Part shown: positions 43,901 to 49,235 of the stretch, in pieces
Numbering within the stretch: position 1 is the stretch's first letter
How the letters are laid out: each line of letters opens with the position of its first letter
The notes under the pieces: model-generated
Told to the model about the DNA's origin: nothing
Databases searched by the model: none
What the model saw: only the letters and a program-made list of their open reading frames with translations
Assembly (NCBI GenBank): GCA_014155875.1
Contig: JACEFZ010026832.1
Coordinates: 186,001-250,000 of the forward strand
Origin: Cepaea nemoralis
Lineage: Eukaryota; Mollusca; Gastropoda; Stylommatophora; Helicidae
DNA length: 64,000 nucleotides
Direction of reading: 5' to 3'
Position numbers and translations under genes: made by a program

Positions 43901-46716
43901 CACAAATTATGGTCGTCACTGAGAAGAAGAAAATTCCACAATGTAATGTACGAGTAAATGGGCATATTCTTAAGCAAGGTACAGTGATCTCGGAACAGTC
44001 ATAAAATCTGATGGGAGATGCCTTGAAGAGATTAGAACAAGAATTGCCATTTCGAAGGTAACCTTTTGCAAGATGAAAAACATAATGACCAATAAAAAGA
44101 TATCGTTTGAAACGAGAAAAAGAGTGTTGAAGGGCTACATAGAACCTGTACTTTTGTATGGATGTGAAGCGTGGACAATGAGCAGTCAAGCTGAAAAACA
44201 GCTGATGGCTGTGGAAATAAAAAGTCGCTTAAAAGTCGACAGGGTCGACTTCATTGCACTGGGTTTTTATCCCATATGGCTCGGTCTCTTTCCGCAGCAC
44301 GGAAAGCGTCGCACAAAGCACGAACTCCATAGCTTTAAGCGACGACCGACAGGAGTCTCCGAAAAATTTAACTCGTAAACCGAAGGACGTGGCCCGGAAT
44401 CGAACCCACGACCTTTGGAGCACGAGTCAAACGGCTTAACCACTTCGCCACAGAGGCTCCCAAATGTGGAGCGTGGAAATGTGGTTTCTGAGGAAATTCA
44501 AAGAATACCATGGACAGACAGAAAAACCAATGAACAAGTCCTTCAAGAAACAAAGTGAAGATGGTAAACTGATTAGAGACATTACACGTAGACAGTCAAA
44601 ATTTGTTGGGCATGTTATGAGAAGAAATGACTTGGAGAACTTGGTGACAACTGGCAAGATCGAAGGGAAGAGACCAAAGGGAAGACCAAGAATTAAATGG
44701 CTAGGCCATGTGGCATGGTTGAGACAGAAACACGGAGCTGATCCACGACTCTGGTTATCGAGTGAGATGGCAAAACATGACCGCTTATGCTCATCGGCAT
44801 GGTACATGATGGATGGAGCCCTGATGACGAAAATAAATAACTGACTAGCCCTGATAAGGAAAATAAATAACTGGCTAGCCCTGATAAGTAAAAAAAAAAA
44901 ACACAGACTAGCCCTGATGGGGAGAATAAATAACCGGCTAGCCCTTGATGGGGAGAAAAATTAATGGCTAGCTCTGATGGTGAGAACTGGCTAGACCTGA
45001 CGGGGAGAATAAATAACTGGCTAGCCCTCGATAGAGAGAATAAAAAATTGGCTAGCCCTGATGGGGAGAATAATAACTGGCTACGCCTAGAAACAGACAG
45101 ACGGATGGATGGATGGATGGATGGAGGAATGGATGGAGAGAGAGAGAGAGGGGGAGAATAACCAGGACACAGTAACAACTCACTTTAGGGTCAAAATAAC
45201 ATATGAATCAATGAAGTGTCATTTCCACAATAAAGGTTAGCTGAAATGAATCTCCAGCATGATCTGTGTTTAGCTCTGTTGGTGCACTCTGATAGAATGC
45301 TGTTCATCCATCTTTAAACACATCATTTTCATCATACTCATCTAGATAACCAAAACAGGTTTCAATAAATATGGAAATACCTATGTTCAAAACCACTGGT
45401 CGAAACTCCCCAAGCTCTCGATTATCTGGTCTCACATCTTTTTCCTGTAATAACAATTTAGGAGTGTTTTAGTTGGGTAATTCAGACAGCATTATACTAC
45501 ATCAAGTAACCAAACGTACATGTCGTGAAGGCATAATGTTGTCACACGGCAGCCAATAGGTTCAATGACAGAACATCAGGTATGATATGGTCACTTCAAT
45601 ATTATGCCAGCTATCTTGACCTTTCTGGAGACATTTCTACCGTTCATTCATTGAGGTGTGCTCAGAAACAAAAAATATATAAAACATTTGCCTCTACCAG
45701 GGACTGATTGCACCTAAGCCAACACTAGATCCACTACAGATTTCTTTTTAAGTGTGTGTGTCGGTGTGTAGGTATCCTCAGGTTTCCTTTGTTTTAATAC
45801 ACCTCAAAATCACAATTCTGGAGTTACAGGCAGATGTCAGCTTTTAGTCACTCTAACCTCTACATAACGGCCAGCTCTGTGGTGAAAGGGTTACAGACAC
45901 AGTTCGTAATCCTATATACCGCGTTCGCAACACAGCTGCGGGTGATTTGGCAGCAGACAGTCTTGCGCTGGGTTTTTTTATGAAATGGTATGGGTGTTAG
46001 TCATTCAGAAAGCTATGGCAAACTCCTGAACGTAATTAGATCACAAACAGCCAAAAAAAGGTTGGAGTTGACTGTGACATCCTGTAAAGGATATGCAACT
46101 AACTTAACCTCTACATAGAAGATTACATAATACAGAAACGTACAGACACATTTCAAACTACCATCTTAAATCAACCCTTGCAAGTTCTATGTGAAAATGT
46201 GTAAGATAATCCAGTATTGCCATTTTGGTTAAAAGACATACTTTAAGACACTCCCTACCATCCCAGAATAATTCCTGGTATGACTTATTCAAGATTCAGT
46301 AAACTCCGGAGCTTTGCATTAGTCCTTAACTGGGAAGTAAACCAATACCATTATGGTGGTTAGCCACTCCCATATTTCTTAATGTAACTTACCAAAGCCG
46401 GTTTCCCTGGCCGAGGAGACTTTCTTAGTAAACCCGTTTATTCACGCAGGGTCTCACAGCACGCGAGAATTGGTAGCGGTTCTCGCCGCATTGATGACTT
46501 ACGGGATAAGTGAGCCGGCCGCTCAGAAAGCAACGCCAAACTACTGAGCGTAATCTTGCCAAGAAATCAAAAACAGCGGTAAAATGCTGATGTTGACAGC
46601 GATGTCCTGTAAAGGATATGCCGGGGGGGGGGGGGGGGGGGGGTGTCGGGGGGGGGGGGGGGGAGAGAAAAAAAACTTACCAAAATCTTTTGTAATATTC
46701 CTTTGGCTGCACAATT
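10840..46716 (-). CDS. EXOSC8: Exosome complex component RRP43 (EXOSC8), split gene, first exon not found
   Basis: Encodes an RNase PH-like subunit of the nine-subunit ring of the RNA exosome, which feeds RNA to 3'-5' nucleases in nucleus and cytoplasm. In animals RRP43 is structural rather than catalytic and pairs with RRP46. Ten exons were read on the minus strand: 46681-46716, 45381-45444, 43083-43156, 32899-32944, 25899-26004, 20873-20918, 20159-20255, 12715-12835, 11953-12056 and 10840-10952. They total 807 bp, about 268 codons, close to the 276 residues of human EXOSC8. From 45444 on, all phases join without a break. Family landmarks are [77 protein letters not shown] and IYKPGGTPLT. 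The homology rests on my memory of the human protein. Introns reach about 11 kb and hold most of the window's repeats. The ATG exon should lie beyond 46716. Confidence 0.93.
10953..11952. other. EXOSC8 last intron
   Basis: No recognisable repeat or gene. The ORFs at 11398-11664 and 11551-11805 overlap on opposite strands and show no family motif. Confidence 0.5.
11953..12056 (-). CDS. EXOSC8: EXOSC8 exon with [11 protein letters not shown]
   Basis: 104 bp: one base finishes Asn, then [20 protein letters not shown] and [14 protein letters not shown] plus one base. It matches the VDPTGEEEHLATGTLTIV block of human EXOSC8. The acceptor is TCTTTACAG and the donor CCAG/GTAATG. Confidence 0.94.
12715..12835 (-). 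CDS. EXOSC8: EXOSC8 exon, [11 protein letters not shown] to [11 protein letters not shown]
   Basis: 121 bp: two bases finish a Thr codon, then 39 codons ([20 protein letters not shown], continuing to [11 protein letters not shown]) plus two bases. It aligns with the LPEVTINEET..HPVATSFAVFD region of human EXOSC8. The acceptor is TTTTTTCCAG and the donor AA/GTGAGT. Confidence 0.92.
12924..13149 (-). mobile_element. SINE-A copy (tRNA-derived)
   Basis: On the minus strand it starts with a tRNA-like head (CTCTGTGGCGAAGGGGTTAT, then a degenerate B box). It continues through the family core TTCAGAAAGC and GGCAAACTACTGAACGTAAA to CCTGTAAAGG at 12924-12935. It sits about 90 bp upstream of the EXOSC8 exon acceptor at 12835. 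Confidence 0.8.
13150..14455. other. AT-rich EXOSC8 intron sequence
   Basis: Strongly AT-rich with no ORF of interest and no recognised repeat. Composition changes sharply at about 14456, where LINE-C related sequence begins. Confidence 0.5.
16479..17020 (+). repeat. ~82-bp direct repeats bracketing a misplaced RNase H
   Basis: 16479-16560 and 16937-17020 are nearly identical (aaactgagaa(a)ctgtaaag, gtacaaatgggcaaaagcat and acaacagaag). The segment between them joins RT sequence directly to the RNase H linker seen normally at about 17940. Confidence 0.85.
17998..18222 (+). mobile_element. SINE-C copy with long (GAA)n tail
   Basis: Near-identical to the copy at 21612-21753 over about 135 bp (cggcctaacggcgcaagaac, gcagctctgctgtaaa). 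It ends in a (GAA)n tail of about 90 bp. Inserted between the LINE-C RT and its second RNase H. Flanks give a weak 7-bp TSD (agtatac/agtctac). Confidence 0.8.
18133..18222 (+). repeat. (GAA)n microsatellite
   Basis: About 30 GAA units with one AAA interruption, forming the tail of the SINE-C copy. A polypurine tract of this length can form triplex DNA. The Glu-rich and Phe-rich ORFs across it are artefacts. Confidence 0.97.
18486..18786 (+). mobile_element. SINE-B copy (tRNA-derived) with 14-bp TSD
   Basis: Flanked by exact atgttgtgctattg at 18472-18485 and 18787-18800. The tRNA-like head carries GAAGTGGCCAAGCCGTCTGA and a perfect B box, GGTTCGATTCC. The tail ends GTCGACTTTTAAGCGACTTT. The head is preceded by partial repeats of itself (gggagtctc). 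A second copy lies at 44219-44472. Confidence 0.92.
19503..19889 (+). pseudogene. Penelope-like element, GIY-YIG endonuclease fragment
   Basis: From about 19584 the translation reads [50 protein letters not shown], and ends SLKLPW with a stop at 19889. The YIG motif, the Arg in GRTERQL, the conserved His, the Glu in SEAIRL and the short LPW-like C-terminus agree with the C-terminal GIY-YIG domain of Penelope-like retroelements. The RT is absent. The domain itself has no internal stop but lacks its first strand (GIY). Penelope-like origin is the best fit, though no RT is present to confirm it. Confidence 0.65.
20159..20255 (-). CDS. EXOSC8: EXOSC8 exon with [17 protein letters not shown]
   Basis: 97 bp, 32 codons plus one base: [17 protein letters not shown] then [15 protein letters not shown]. 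This is the most conserved block of the family and anchors the gene call. The acceptor is TTGCCAG and the donor A/GTGAGT. A 30-bp micro-insertion of an RNH-LINE tail lies 85 bp upstream in the intron. Confidence 0.95.
20341..20370 (-). mobile_element. 30-bp micro-insertion of an RNH-LINE 3' end
   Basis: Consists only of (GATT)3-4 tail sequence plus the last bases of the RNH-LINE (ttaagaaccgacatt). It is bracketed by accagttatatct (20328-20340) and accagttacatct (20371-20383), a 13-bp TSD with one mismatch. Lies in the EXOSC8 intron, 85 bp from an exon. Confidence 0.8.
20873..20918 (-). CDS. EXOSC8: EXOSC8 short exon, [15 protein letters not shown]
   Basis: 46 bp: one base finishes an Asp codon, then [15 protein letters not shown]. 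It corresponds to the NSQIIQKEDLCISPGK region of human EXOSC8. The acceptor is GTTTAG and the donor AAAG/GTATTA. It ends in phase 0, as the next exon requires. Confidence 0.88.
21612..21753 (+). mobile_element. SINE-C copy with 11-bp TSD
   Basis: Flanked by exact agagaaaatac at 21601-21611 and 21754-21764. The body matches the copy at 17998. It ends in a stem-loop, catccgga/tccggatg around an A-rich loop, and then a short GAA tail. The TSD shows retroposition rather than a DNA-transposon origin. Confidence 0.9.
21991..22785 (+). mobile_element. Tigger/pogo-like non-autonomous DNA transposon
   Basis: Terminal inverted repeats: CAATGGTACCTCGGGTTACA at the left and, inverted, CAGTGGTACCTCGGGTTACG at the right, with TA duplicated at both ends. 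Inside, 22167-22480 keeps the C-terminal tail of a Tigger-type transposase: [20 protein letters not shown], then [19 protein letters not shown] in another frame. The DDE core is missing. An internally deleted, decayed element. Confidence 0.88.
23020..24290 (+). pseudogene. LINE-C copy 3, RT thumb to 3' end
   Basis: Starts at the thumb ([14 protein letters not shown]), carries a broken RNase H (about 23560-23900), and keeps the 3' ORF end open at 23931-24266. That end contains a Cys/His cluster, [20 protein letters not shown], resembling the zinc knuckle of I/Jockey-type elements. Many stops. A 40-bp block (agatctatggaaaccacaa) occurs both at 22833 and inside the copy at 23300. The last 30 bases match the end of copy 1 at about 19015-19045. 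Confidence 0.72.
24291..25012. other. EXOSC8 intron, no element recognised
   Basis: Only short ORFs without motifs (for example 24354-24653). Confidence 0.4.
25013..25558 (-). pseudogene. LINE-F C-terminal fragment
   Basis: An open 181-codon stretch carries the C-terminal region typical of LINE pol proteins: [47 protein letters not shown] and [13 protein letters not shown], then a stop and CTAACTAACTA-like tail. 5'-truncated before the RT core. The intact frame suggests a fairly young insertion. Clade not assigned. Confidence 0.75.
25899..26004 (-). CDS. EXOSC8: EXOSC8 exon with [10 protein letters not shown]
   Basis: 106 bp. It completes the split Val codon, then reads [20 protein letters not shown] followed by [14 protein letters not shown] and two bases. 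The acceptor is TTTTCAG and the donor GTAGGT. The PNV(D/E)LPPLCS block is a hallmark of RRP43. Confidence 0.93.
26005..27322. other. EXOSC8 intron, mostly unrecognised
   Basis: A ~28-bp phrase (gttcatayattctggttttt) occurs twice, near 26180 and 27017, hinting at an old duplicated repeat. No coding or RNA gene seen. Confidence 0.4.
27323..27490 (-). mobile_element. SINE-A copy, tRNA head missing
   Basis: Core and tail of SINE-A (tttacaggtcatcacagtca, tatgttcagtagtttgccat). The tRNA-like head is absent or unrecognisable. Confidence 0.7.
27735..27800. repeat. Alternating purine-pyrimidine (GT/GC/CA) tract
   Basis: tgtgtgtatatg..tgtgtgtgtgtgcgcacacg..cgtgcgtgtg. Could adopt Z-DNA. Confidence 0.8.
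28052..28078 (+). repeat. Poly(G) tract
   Basis: About 24 consecutive G within gagaggg..gggagag. The Gly-rich ORF across it is an artefact. Confidence 0.95.
28320..28660 (+). pseudogene. Old LINE RT fragment
   Basis: Weak RT-like reading with a motif-A-like [12 protein letters not shown] near 28410-28450 and [20 protein letters not shown], broken by stops. It resembles LINE-C motif A but is strongly diverged. Confidence 0.4.
28862..28999 (-). mobile_element. SINE-G copy with poly(A) tail
   Basis: On the minus strand: GGAGTGGGTTCACCTGATGG, GCGAGGGACACTG, ATGCAAAATTCAGTCC, GTATGGACTAC, ending in about 16 A. It matches 59716-59861. Promoter boxes are unclear. Confidence 0.75.
29252..29950 (-). 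mobile_element. piggyBac-like non-autonomous transposon
   Basis: TTAA flanks both ends (29248-29251 and 29951-29954). Terminal inverted repeats are CCCTTTACAGGGCACAC and, inverted, CCCCTTACAGGGCACAC. On the minus strand an ATG at 29708-29710 opens a 27-codon acidic [23 protein letters not shown], like the N-terminus of piggyBac transposases. It stops at 29627, and the rest of the transposase is gone. Confidence 0.93.
29955..31149. other. EXOSC8 intron, no element recognised
   Basis: AT-rich with short ORFs only. A small palindrome-like ccaaccggttggcggttgg lies near 30871. Confidence 0.4.
31150..31335 (-). mobile_element. SINE-A copy, truncated head
   Basis: Core acgttcagtagtttgtcatt and the tail side are present. 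The head ends near 31335 before the B-box region, next to an AT-rich near-palindrome (31340-31375). Confidence 0.65.
31440..31845 (-). pseudogene. LINE-E C-terminal fragment
   Basis: On the minus strand it aligns base by base with LINE-E at 44464-44770: TTTCTGAGAAA, AAGAATACCGTGGACAGACA, AAACTTGAAAACTTAGTGAC, AACTGGCAAAATTGATG. 5'-truncated and frameshifted. Confidence 0.72.
32044..32442 (+). mobile_element. SINE-D copy (tRNA-derived) with 9-bp TSD
   Basis: Flanked by agactggaa at 32035-32043 and 32443-32451. The tRNA-like head ends with GATCCCGGGTTCAAGCCCCG, a good B box. A body of about 320 bp follows and ends in (TAAAC)n. Only one copy in the window. Confidence 0.82.
32899..32944 (-). CDS. 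EXOSC8: EXOSC8 short exon, [15 protein letters not shown]
   Basis: 46 bp, 15 codons plus one base, encoding [15 protein letters not shown]. It aligns with the AEFAAPSTDAPDKGYV stretch of the human protein. The acceptor is CTTTAG and the donor is G/GTGAAC. The intron before it, over 10 kb, holds the nested LINE-A/LINE-B pair. Confidence 0.9.
33121..40510 (+). mobile_element. LINE-A, full-length RTE-like LINE interrupted by LINE-B, 9-bp TSD
   Basis: Flanked by cattgtgca at 33112-33120 and 40511-40519. Without the nested element it is about 3.3 kb. The endonuclease starts at 33490 ([31 protein letters not shown]) and resumes at about 37915 ([11 protein letters not shown] at 38029). A linker region is at 38401-38700. 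RT spans about 39060-39990: [26 protein letters not shown] (motif A), [33 protein letters not shown] (motif C, intact FADD), [10 protein letters not shown]. The C-terminal [10 protein letters not shown] follows, then a 3' UTR with gtacaaggtacaag-like sequence and (GATGA)n. Stops and frameshifts make it dead. Confidence 0.88.
33794..37914 (-). mobile_element. LINE-B, nearly full-length RTE-like LINE nested in LINE-A
   Basis: About 4.1 kb, reverse to its host. Endonuclease (37155-36330): [10 protein letters not shown] (Asn), [10 protein letters not shown] (Glu), [24 protein letters not shown] (Asp-His). RT (35800-34200): [40 protein letters not shown] (motif A), [35 protein letters not shown] (motif C), [11 protein letters not shown]. 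The pol ends with [20 protein letters not shown], a C2H2 finger, and stops 14 bp before the insertion edge. Defects: TAA near 35473 and 35938, frameshifts near 36215 (T9 run), 36405 and 36715. The insertion site shows short direct repeats tacaaat (33787-33793, 37920-37926). Confidence 0.88.
40520..41479. other. EXOSC8 intron, no gene
   Basis: A short RNH-LINE 3'-end relic is visible near 41116-41155 (minus; cacagcacttggcacattcc). Nothing else was recognised. Confidence 0.45.
41480..42350. other. Unrecognised sequence of higher GC than its flanks
   Basis: Base composition is close to balanced, against AT-rich neighbours, and overlapping ORFs run on both strands (41526-42074 minus, 182 codons; 41797-42066 plus). 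I recognise no domain in either. It could be an unclassified repeat. No terminal repeats or TSD found. Confidence 0.3.
42351..42639. other. EXOSC8 intron, nothing recognised
   Basis: AT-rich, no ORF or repeat seen. Confidence 0.4.
42640..43010 (+). pseudogene. Old LINE C-terminal fragment
   Basis: Frame-broken reading [33 protein letters not shown] and [11 protein letters not shown] resembles the common LINE pol C-terminus (K.FGH..R, RGRPR..W, DR.RWR.L). Ends 73 bp from an EXOSC8 exon. Confidence 0.45.
43083..43156 (-). CDS. EXOSC8: EXOSC8 exon with the [18 protein letters not shown] core strand
   Basis: 74 bp: two bases finish the split Gly codon, followed by exactly 24 codons. The translation contains [19 protein letters not shown] followed by VKA, nearly identical to the human segment. 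The donor is A/GTAAGT and the acceptor is ATGAATAG. The upstream tract is not strongly pyrimidine-rich. Confidence 0.93.
43669..43818 (+). repeat. 30-bp minisatellite, left part
   Basis: About five units of agccctgatggggagaataa/ataactggct. Interrupted on the right by LINE-E at about 43820. Confidence 0.85.
43819..44814 (+). pseudogene. LINE-E fragment inside the minisatellite
   Basis: RT thumb and C-terminal region: [79 protein letters not shown] and [17 protein letters not shown]. It aligns with the RTE-like element at 54.3-56.3 kb. 5'-truncated, frameshifted, and split by a SINE-B at 44219-44472. The gccctgatg at both edges fits insertion into the array. Confidence 0.8.
44219..44472 (-). 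mobile_element. SINE-B copy with 8-bp TSD
   Basis: gtggaaat at 44211-44218 and 44473-44480. On the minus strand: head GAAGTGGTTAAGCCGTTTGA, perfect B box GGTTCGATTCC, tail GTCGACTTTTAAGCGACTTT. Colinear with 18486-18786. Confidence 0.9.
44815..45095 (+). repeat. 30-bp minisatellite, right part
   Basis: About nine units of the same 30-bp motif (ctagccctgatggggagaat) with small indels. Confidence 0.9.
45098..45152 (+). repeat. (GGAT)n and (GA)n microsatellites
   Basis: cggatggatggatggatgga followed by ggagagagagagagagg, directly after the minisatellite. Confidence 0.95.
45381..45444 (-). CDS. EXOSC8: EXOSC8 exon with the [10 protein letters not shown] signature
   Basis: 64 bp, encoding [20 protein letters not shown] and I plus one base of the next codon. 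The acceptor is TTATTACAG and the donor G/GTATTT. RPD(G/N)RELGEFR is the conserved start of the RNase PH-like fold in RRP43. The leftover base joins GA of the next exon to give Gly. Confidence 0.93.
45867..46104 (+). mobile_element. SINE-A copy, full length, 13-bp TSD
   Basis: taacctctacata at 45854-45866 and 46105-46117. The head GCTCTGTGGTGAAAGGGTTA, then AGTTCGTAATCC, resembles Pol III A and B boxes. The core CATTCAGAAAGCTATGGCAA, the CTCCTGAACGTAAT segment and the tail CCTGTAAAGGATATGCAACT complete it. This copy defines the family at about 238 bp. Confidence 0.92.
46395..46620 (+). mobile_element. SINE-A related copy, variant head
   Basis: Head GCCGGTTTCCCTGGCCGAGG differs from the other copies. 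Core (CGCTCAGAAAGCAACGCCAA) and tail (CCTGTAAAGGATATGC) match. It abuts the poly(G) tracts beside the EXOSC8 exon. Confidence 0.75.
46623..46663 (+). repeat. Two poly(G) tracts next to an EXOSC8 splice donor
   Basis: About 21 G, then tgtc, then about 16 G, ending near 46663. In gene orientation this is a C-tract starting about 17 nt inside the intron after the donor at 46680. Confidence 0.95.
46681..46716 (-). CDS. EXOSC8: EXOSC8 exon (RRP43 N-terminal region), one base out of frame
   Basis: The acceptor is a pyrimidine tract ending CACCAG and the donor is G/GTAAGT, both strong. Read with one leading base, the exon gives [11 protein letters not shown], matching the EYYRRFL segment that precedes RPDGRELGEF in animal RRP43. 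The next exon needs phase 0, but this reading leaves two extra bases. The mismatch sits at a run of four T (46682-46685) where five would restore the register. Either the assembly lost a T beside a long poly-G tract, or the allele carries a real frameshift. Confidence 0.75.
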
Positions 46717-47744
46717 CTGGTGAAAAACAGGACAGAAAAACTTTTGAAAATTGCTCCATTCACAATAAATCACTCAATTTTTCAAGTGTATCCACAGGAT
46801 GGAAATTAACGAACAGATTCATTTTTCAGTTTGTTAATTTCTTACATTTTGAAACACAAAATCTCAACATAAATCACCAAATGTGCATATAATTAAAATG
46901 TGTCGAAGTGCTCAGTCACTTTTCTTAAACATGAATCCTAACCTGATGTGAGTGGTACCAATTTTTTAACTCTCAAACTGAAGAGGAATTATTTATAACT
47001 GAGCAGAAAAGTAGGTCACTAGGTCTGCAGTAGAGTCATTTTGCTAAGCATCTTTTTTATTATTAAAGAATATGTTATAATCTTGATTAGTAGAAAATGA
47101 GAAGCTAGAATATGAACAATGTCAATTTTATTTTCTGAACGAGTATGTATGACTTTACACATCTTTAATTCTACTGCACACATTTCTGAACTGGATTTTT
47201 GATTGATAATAATGTTGCTTGAAGTGTTTAACATTCTACTGGCACTGGCATCCTCCCAGTAATGTATTAGTTCTTGAAAACTGTTGTATTCTTGTCAATA
47301 CAGATCCATGTATATTTGTAACAACATCACAATTCAGGGAAAGGTTATATCTCAGCTGATATTACAATGTCTATAGCTGTTCATTTCACCTTCAGCTAGT
47401 CCTAACTAGACTTTTCATACAAATTAATTAAACTGCACTTGACTTTCGTGTTTCCGCTAATAATCTTTTACTGATTGATATAGAATTTACAAAGAAATTA
47501 TCATCTCTACTTAGATTGTACACAGAGATTTGCCATCACTAACCTGATGATTATATTTGCTTAAAGAGTTTGAAAAATACACTCAACTATGTACAGCAAG
47601 ACAAAATGAAAACAGTTAGCTCGTGTGACTCCTGCAAGAAAGTGAGAGATAATAAACACAGACAGTGTATGCACGTTACTACCAACACAAATATGGCAAA
47701 TGGAAATAACAGTGTTAAAATAACAATGATAATAATAAGGTAAA
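46717..47744. other. Region upstream of the EXOSC8 exon, no ATG exon identified
   Basis: AT-rich, with no candidate first exon (ATG plus a donor in phase) that I could support. No repeat recognised. Confidence 0.4.
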
Positions 47745-47978
47745 AGTCATGGGAATATCGATAAATGAAGCCCATAAGCGGGCACTCTCCTGCTGTTTAT
47801 ACTTCACCTCGACACTGCAAGGTACAAGAGGATCATGATGAGATGAGATGATCTTCATTAGGAACAACACAAACAGATCTAAAGAGAAACATGACACTAG
47901 AAAATTTAATTACAAACTAAAACATCTCATCTCATCTCGTTCCTCTTGTACCTTGCGGTGTCGAGGTGAAGTATAAAT
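47745..47978. repeat. Inverted pair of LINE-A 3' ends
   Basis: 47745-47862 (plus: catgggaatatcgataaatg, cttcacctcgacactgcaag) and 47924-47978 (minus: complement of cttcacctcgacaccgcaag). The arms share about 50 bp and are separated by about 70 bp. Confidence 0.85.
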
Positions 47979-48464
47979 TAAAACATAAACAGAAAAAAGT
48001 TTTGGTATCTAACGCTATAAGGCCATTGCACATGCTCCGTTTCTAAGAAGGCTGCACAGCAGTTCAGTTGTGAAAGGTGCCAAATAAGAAAATGTGAAGC
48101 CAAAGGTGTGCAAAAAAAAATACGGACAAATAGAGAGGTTGAATAGAGCTGACAAAATGGCACCCAATGCAACTCTATTCAAGTCTCTATTTCTAAGAAG
48201 AAATATAATTATTTTCTTGTGTCCTCAAGTTGCGCAGTAGACAAATTGTGGATTAAACGCTTGTGCCATTTAGGTCGACTTTTTACTTTTTCTGCTGTAT
48301 CACTGGTCTGGCACAAGGCAGCATGCAAGGTTTTATACATGATAGTTTGAAACACTGCTGTAATGATGTGTCTTCTAGAATGAATTACCTCACCACAAAG
48401 ATGATTAATTACCTCATCATGACCAAAGATGATTAATTACCTCATCGTGTGCCTCTCGATAAGA
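47979..48464. other. No gene recognised
   Basis: A near-repeat of gatgattaattacctcatc occurs twice around 48400-48445. Otherwise nothing seen. Confidence 0.4.
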
Positions 48465-49235
48465 ATGGATGGTCATGGTTCTCCAGATCATGGTCACTAG
48501 TCTTGGATCAAGCTTGTATTCTTGTATATATCTTTTTGCCTTCTCCTTTTCCCATCAATTTTGCTAGTTGTCACTAAGTTTTCTAGTTTATATCTCCTCA
48601 TAAGTTCCAAAAATCTAGACTGTTGAGTTGAATTAAGAACCGACATCACTGCACTCAGGACATTCCCATACGTGCTCAGTCCCCTCGTTCAACTATCTAC
48701 ATCTAATTTCTCTAATCGGTTTATAGTTTTAATCTGTTTCTGTGCGAAGTGGCTTGCTTTGCTTCGGAGGTCACGGGTGACAAGCATCGCCTGGATCTTT
48801 TCTCTGGGGCATGCCGGTGTGCTGGGAAATGAACAGGCGGACAGATTGGCTGGCTCTGCAGAACTTGGTGGAGTATTGATACATGACAAGGCAGACGTGG
48901 TTGCGGCCTTGTGGGAGCATGTGTACACCTCGGAGGAGCAAATAGATTACCATGGTCTGGCAAGAATGAGACAGCGAGGAGTGACGAGAGGATCTGGCCG
49001 ACGCTCAACGCTCAGAGGAAAGGCGAGATGGACATATAATCAGATTGCTACTGGTACTATTGGTGTTGGAACTCTTCGCTGGCTGCTGAGGATGGGGATG
49101 GAGTGCTTATGGGAATGCACCGAATGCTGTGATGTCGATTCCTAAATCAATCAATCAATCAATCTGTTTCTAGTAGAACTGTCTCAATCGTTTTTATGTC
49201 TTTCCATGGTATTCTTTGCTGGTAGGGGACTTAAT
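48465..49235 (-). pseudogene. LINE-E C-terminal fragment, split by an RNH-LINE
   Basis: 48465-48741 and 49172-49235 align with the LINE-E end on the minus strand (complement of aacttagtgacaactagcaa; ccagcaaagaataccatgga). A second, short RNH-LINE end relic lies at about 48625-48690 (minus). Confidence 0.7.
48742..49160 (+). pseudogene. RNH-LINE copy, 5'-truncated, 11-bp TSD
   Basis: aatctgtttct at 48731-48741 and 49161-49171. Encodes the RNase H end in one open frame: SIAWIFSLGHAGVLGNEQAD, RLAGSAELGGVLIHDKADVV, TYNQIATGTIGVGTLRWLLR and ECTECCDVDS, stop, then (AATC)n. The intact frame and exact TSD point to recent insertion. Not a host gene. Confidence 0.9.

Noticed and set aside
43669..45095. 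CRISPR-like array
   Set aside because: Units are head-to-tail with no distinct spacers, and the DNA is eukaryotic. It is a minisatellite.
46541..46773. Pro-rich and Gly-rich ORFs
   Set aside because: Translations of poly(G). The only coding piece here is the short EXOSC8 exon.
48742..49145. RNase H-like ORF as a host gene
   Set aside because: It has an exact TSD, a simple-repeat tail and several copies in the window, so it is a truncated LINE.
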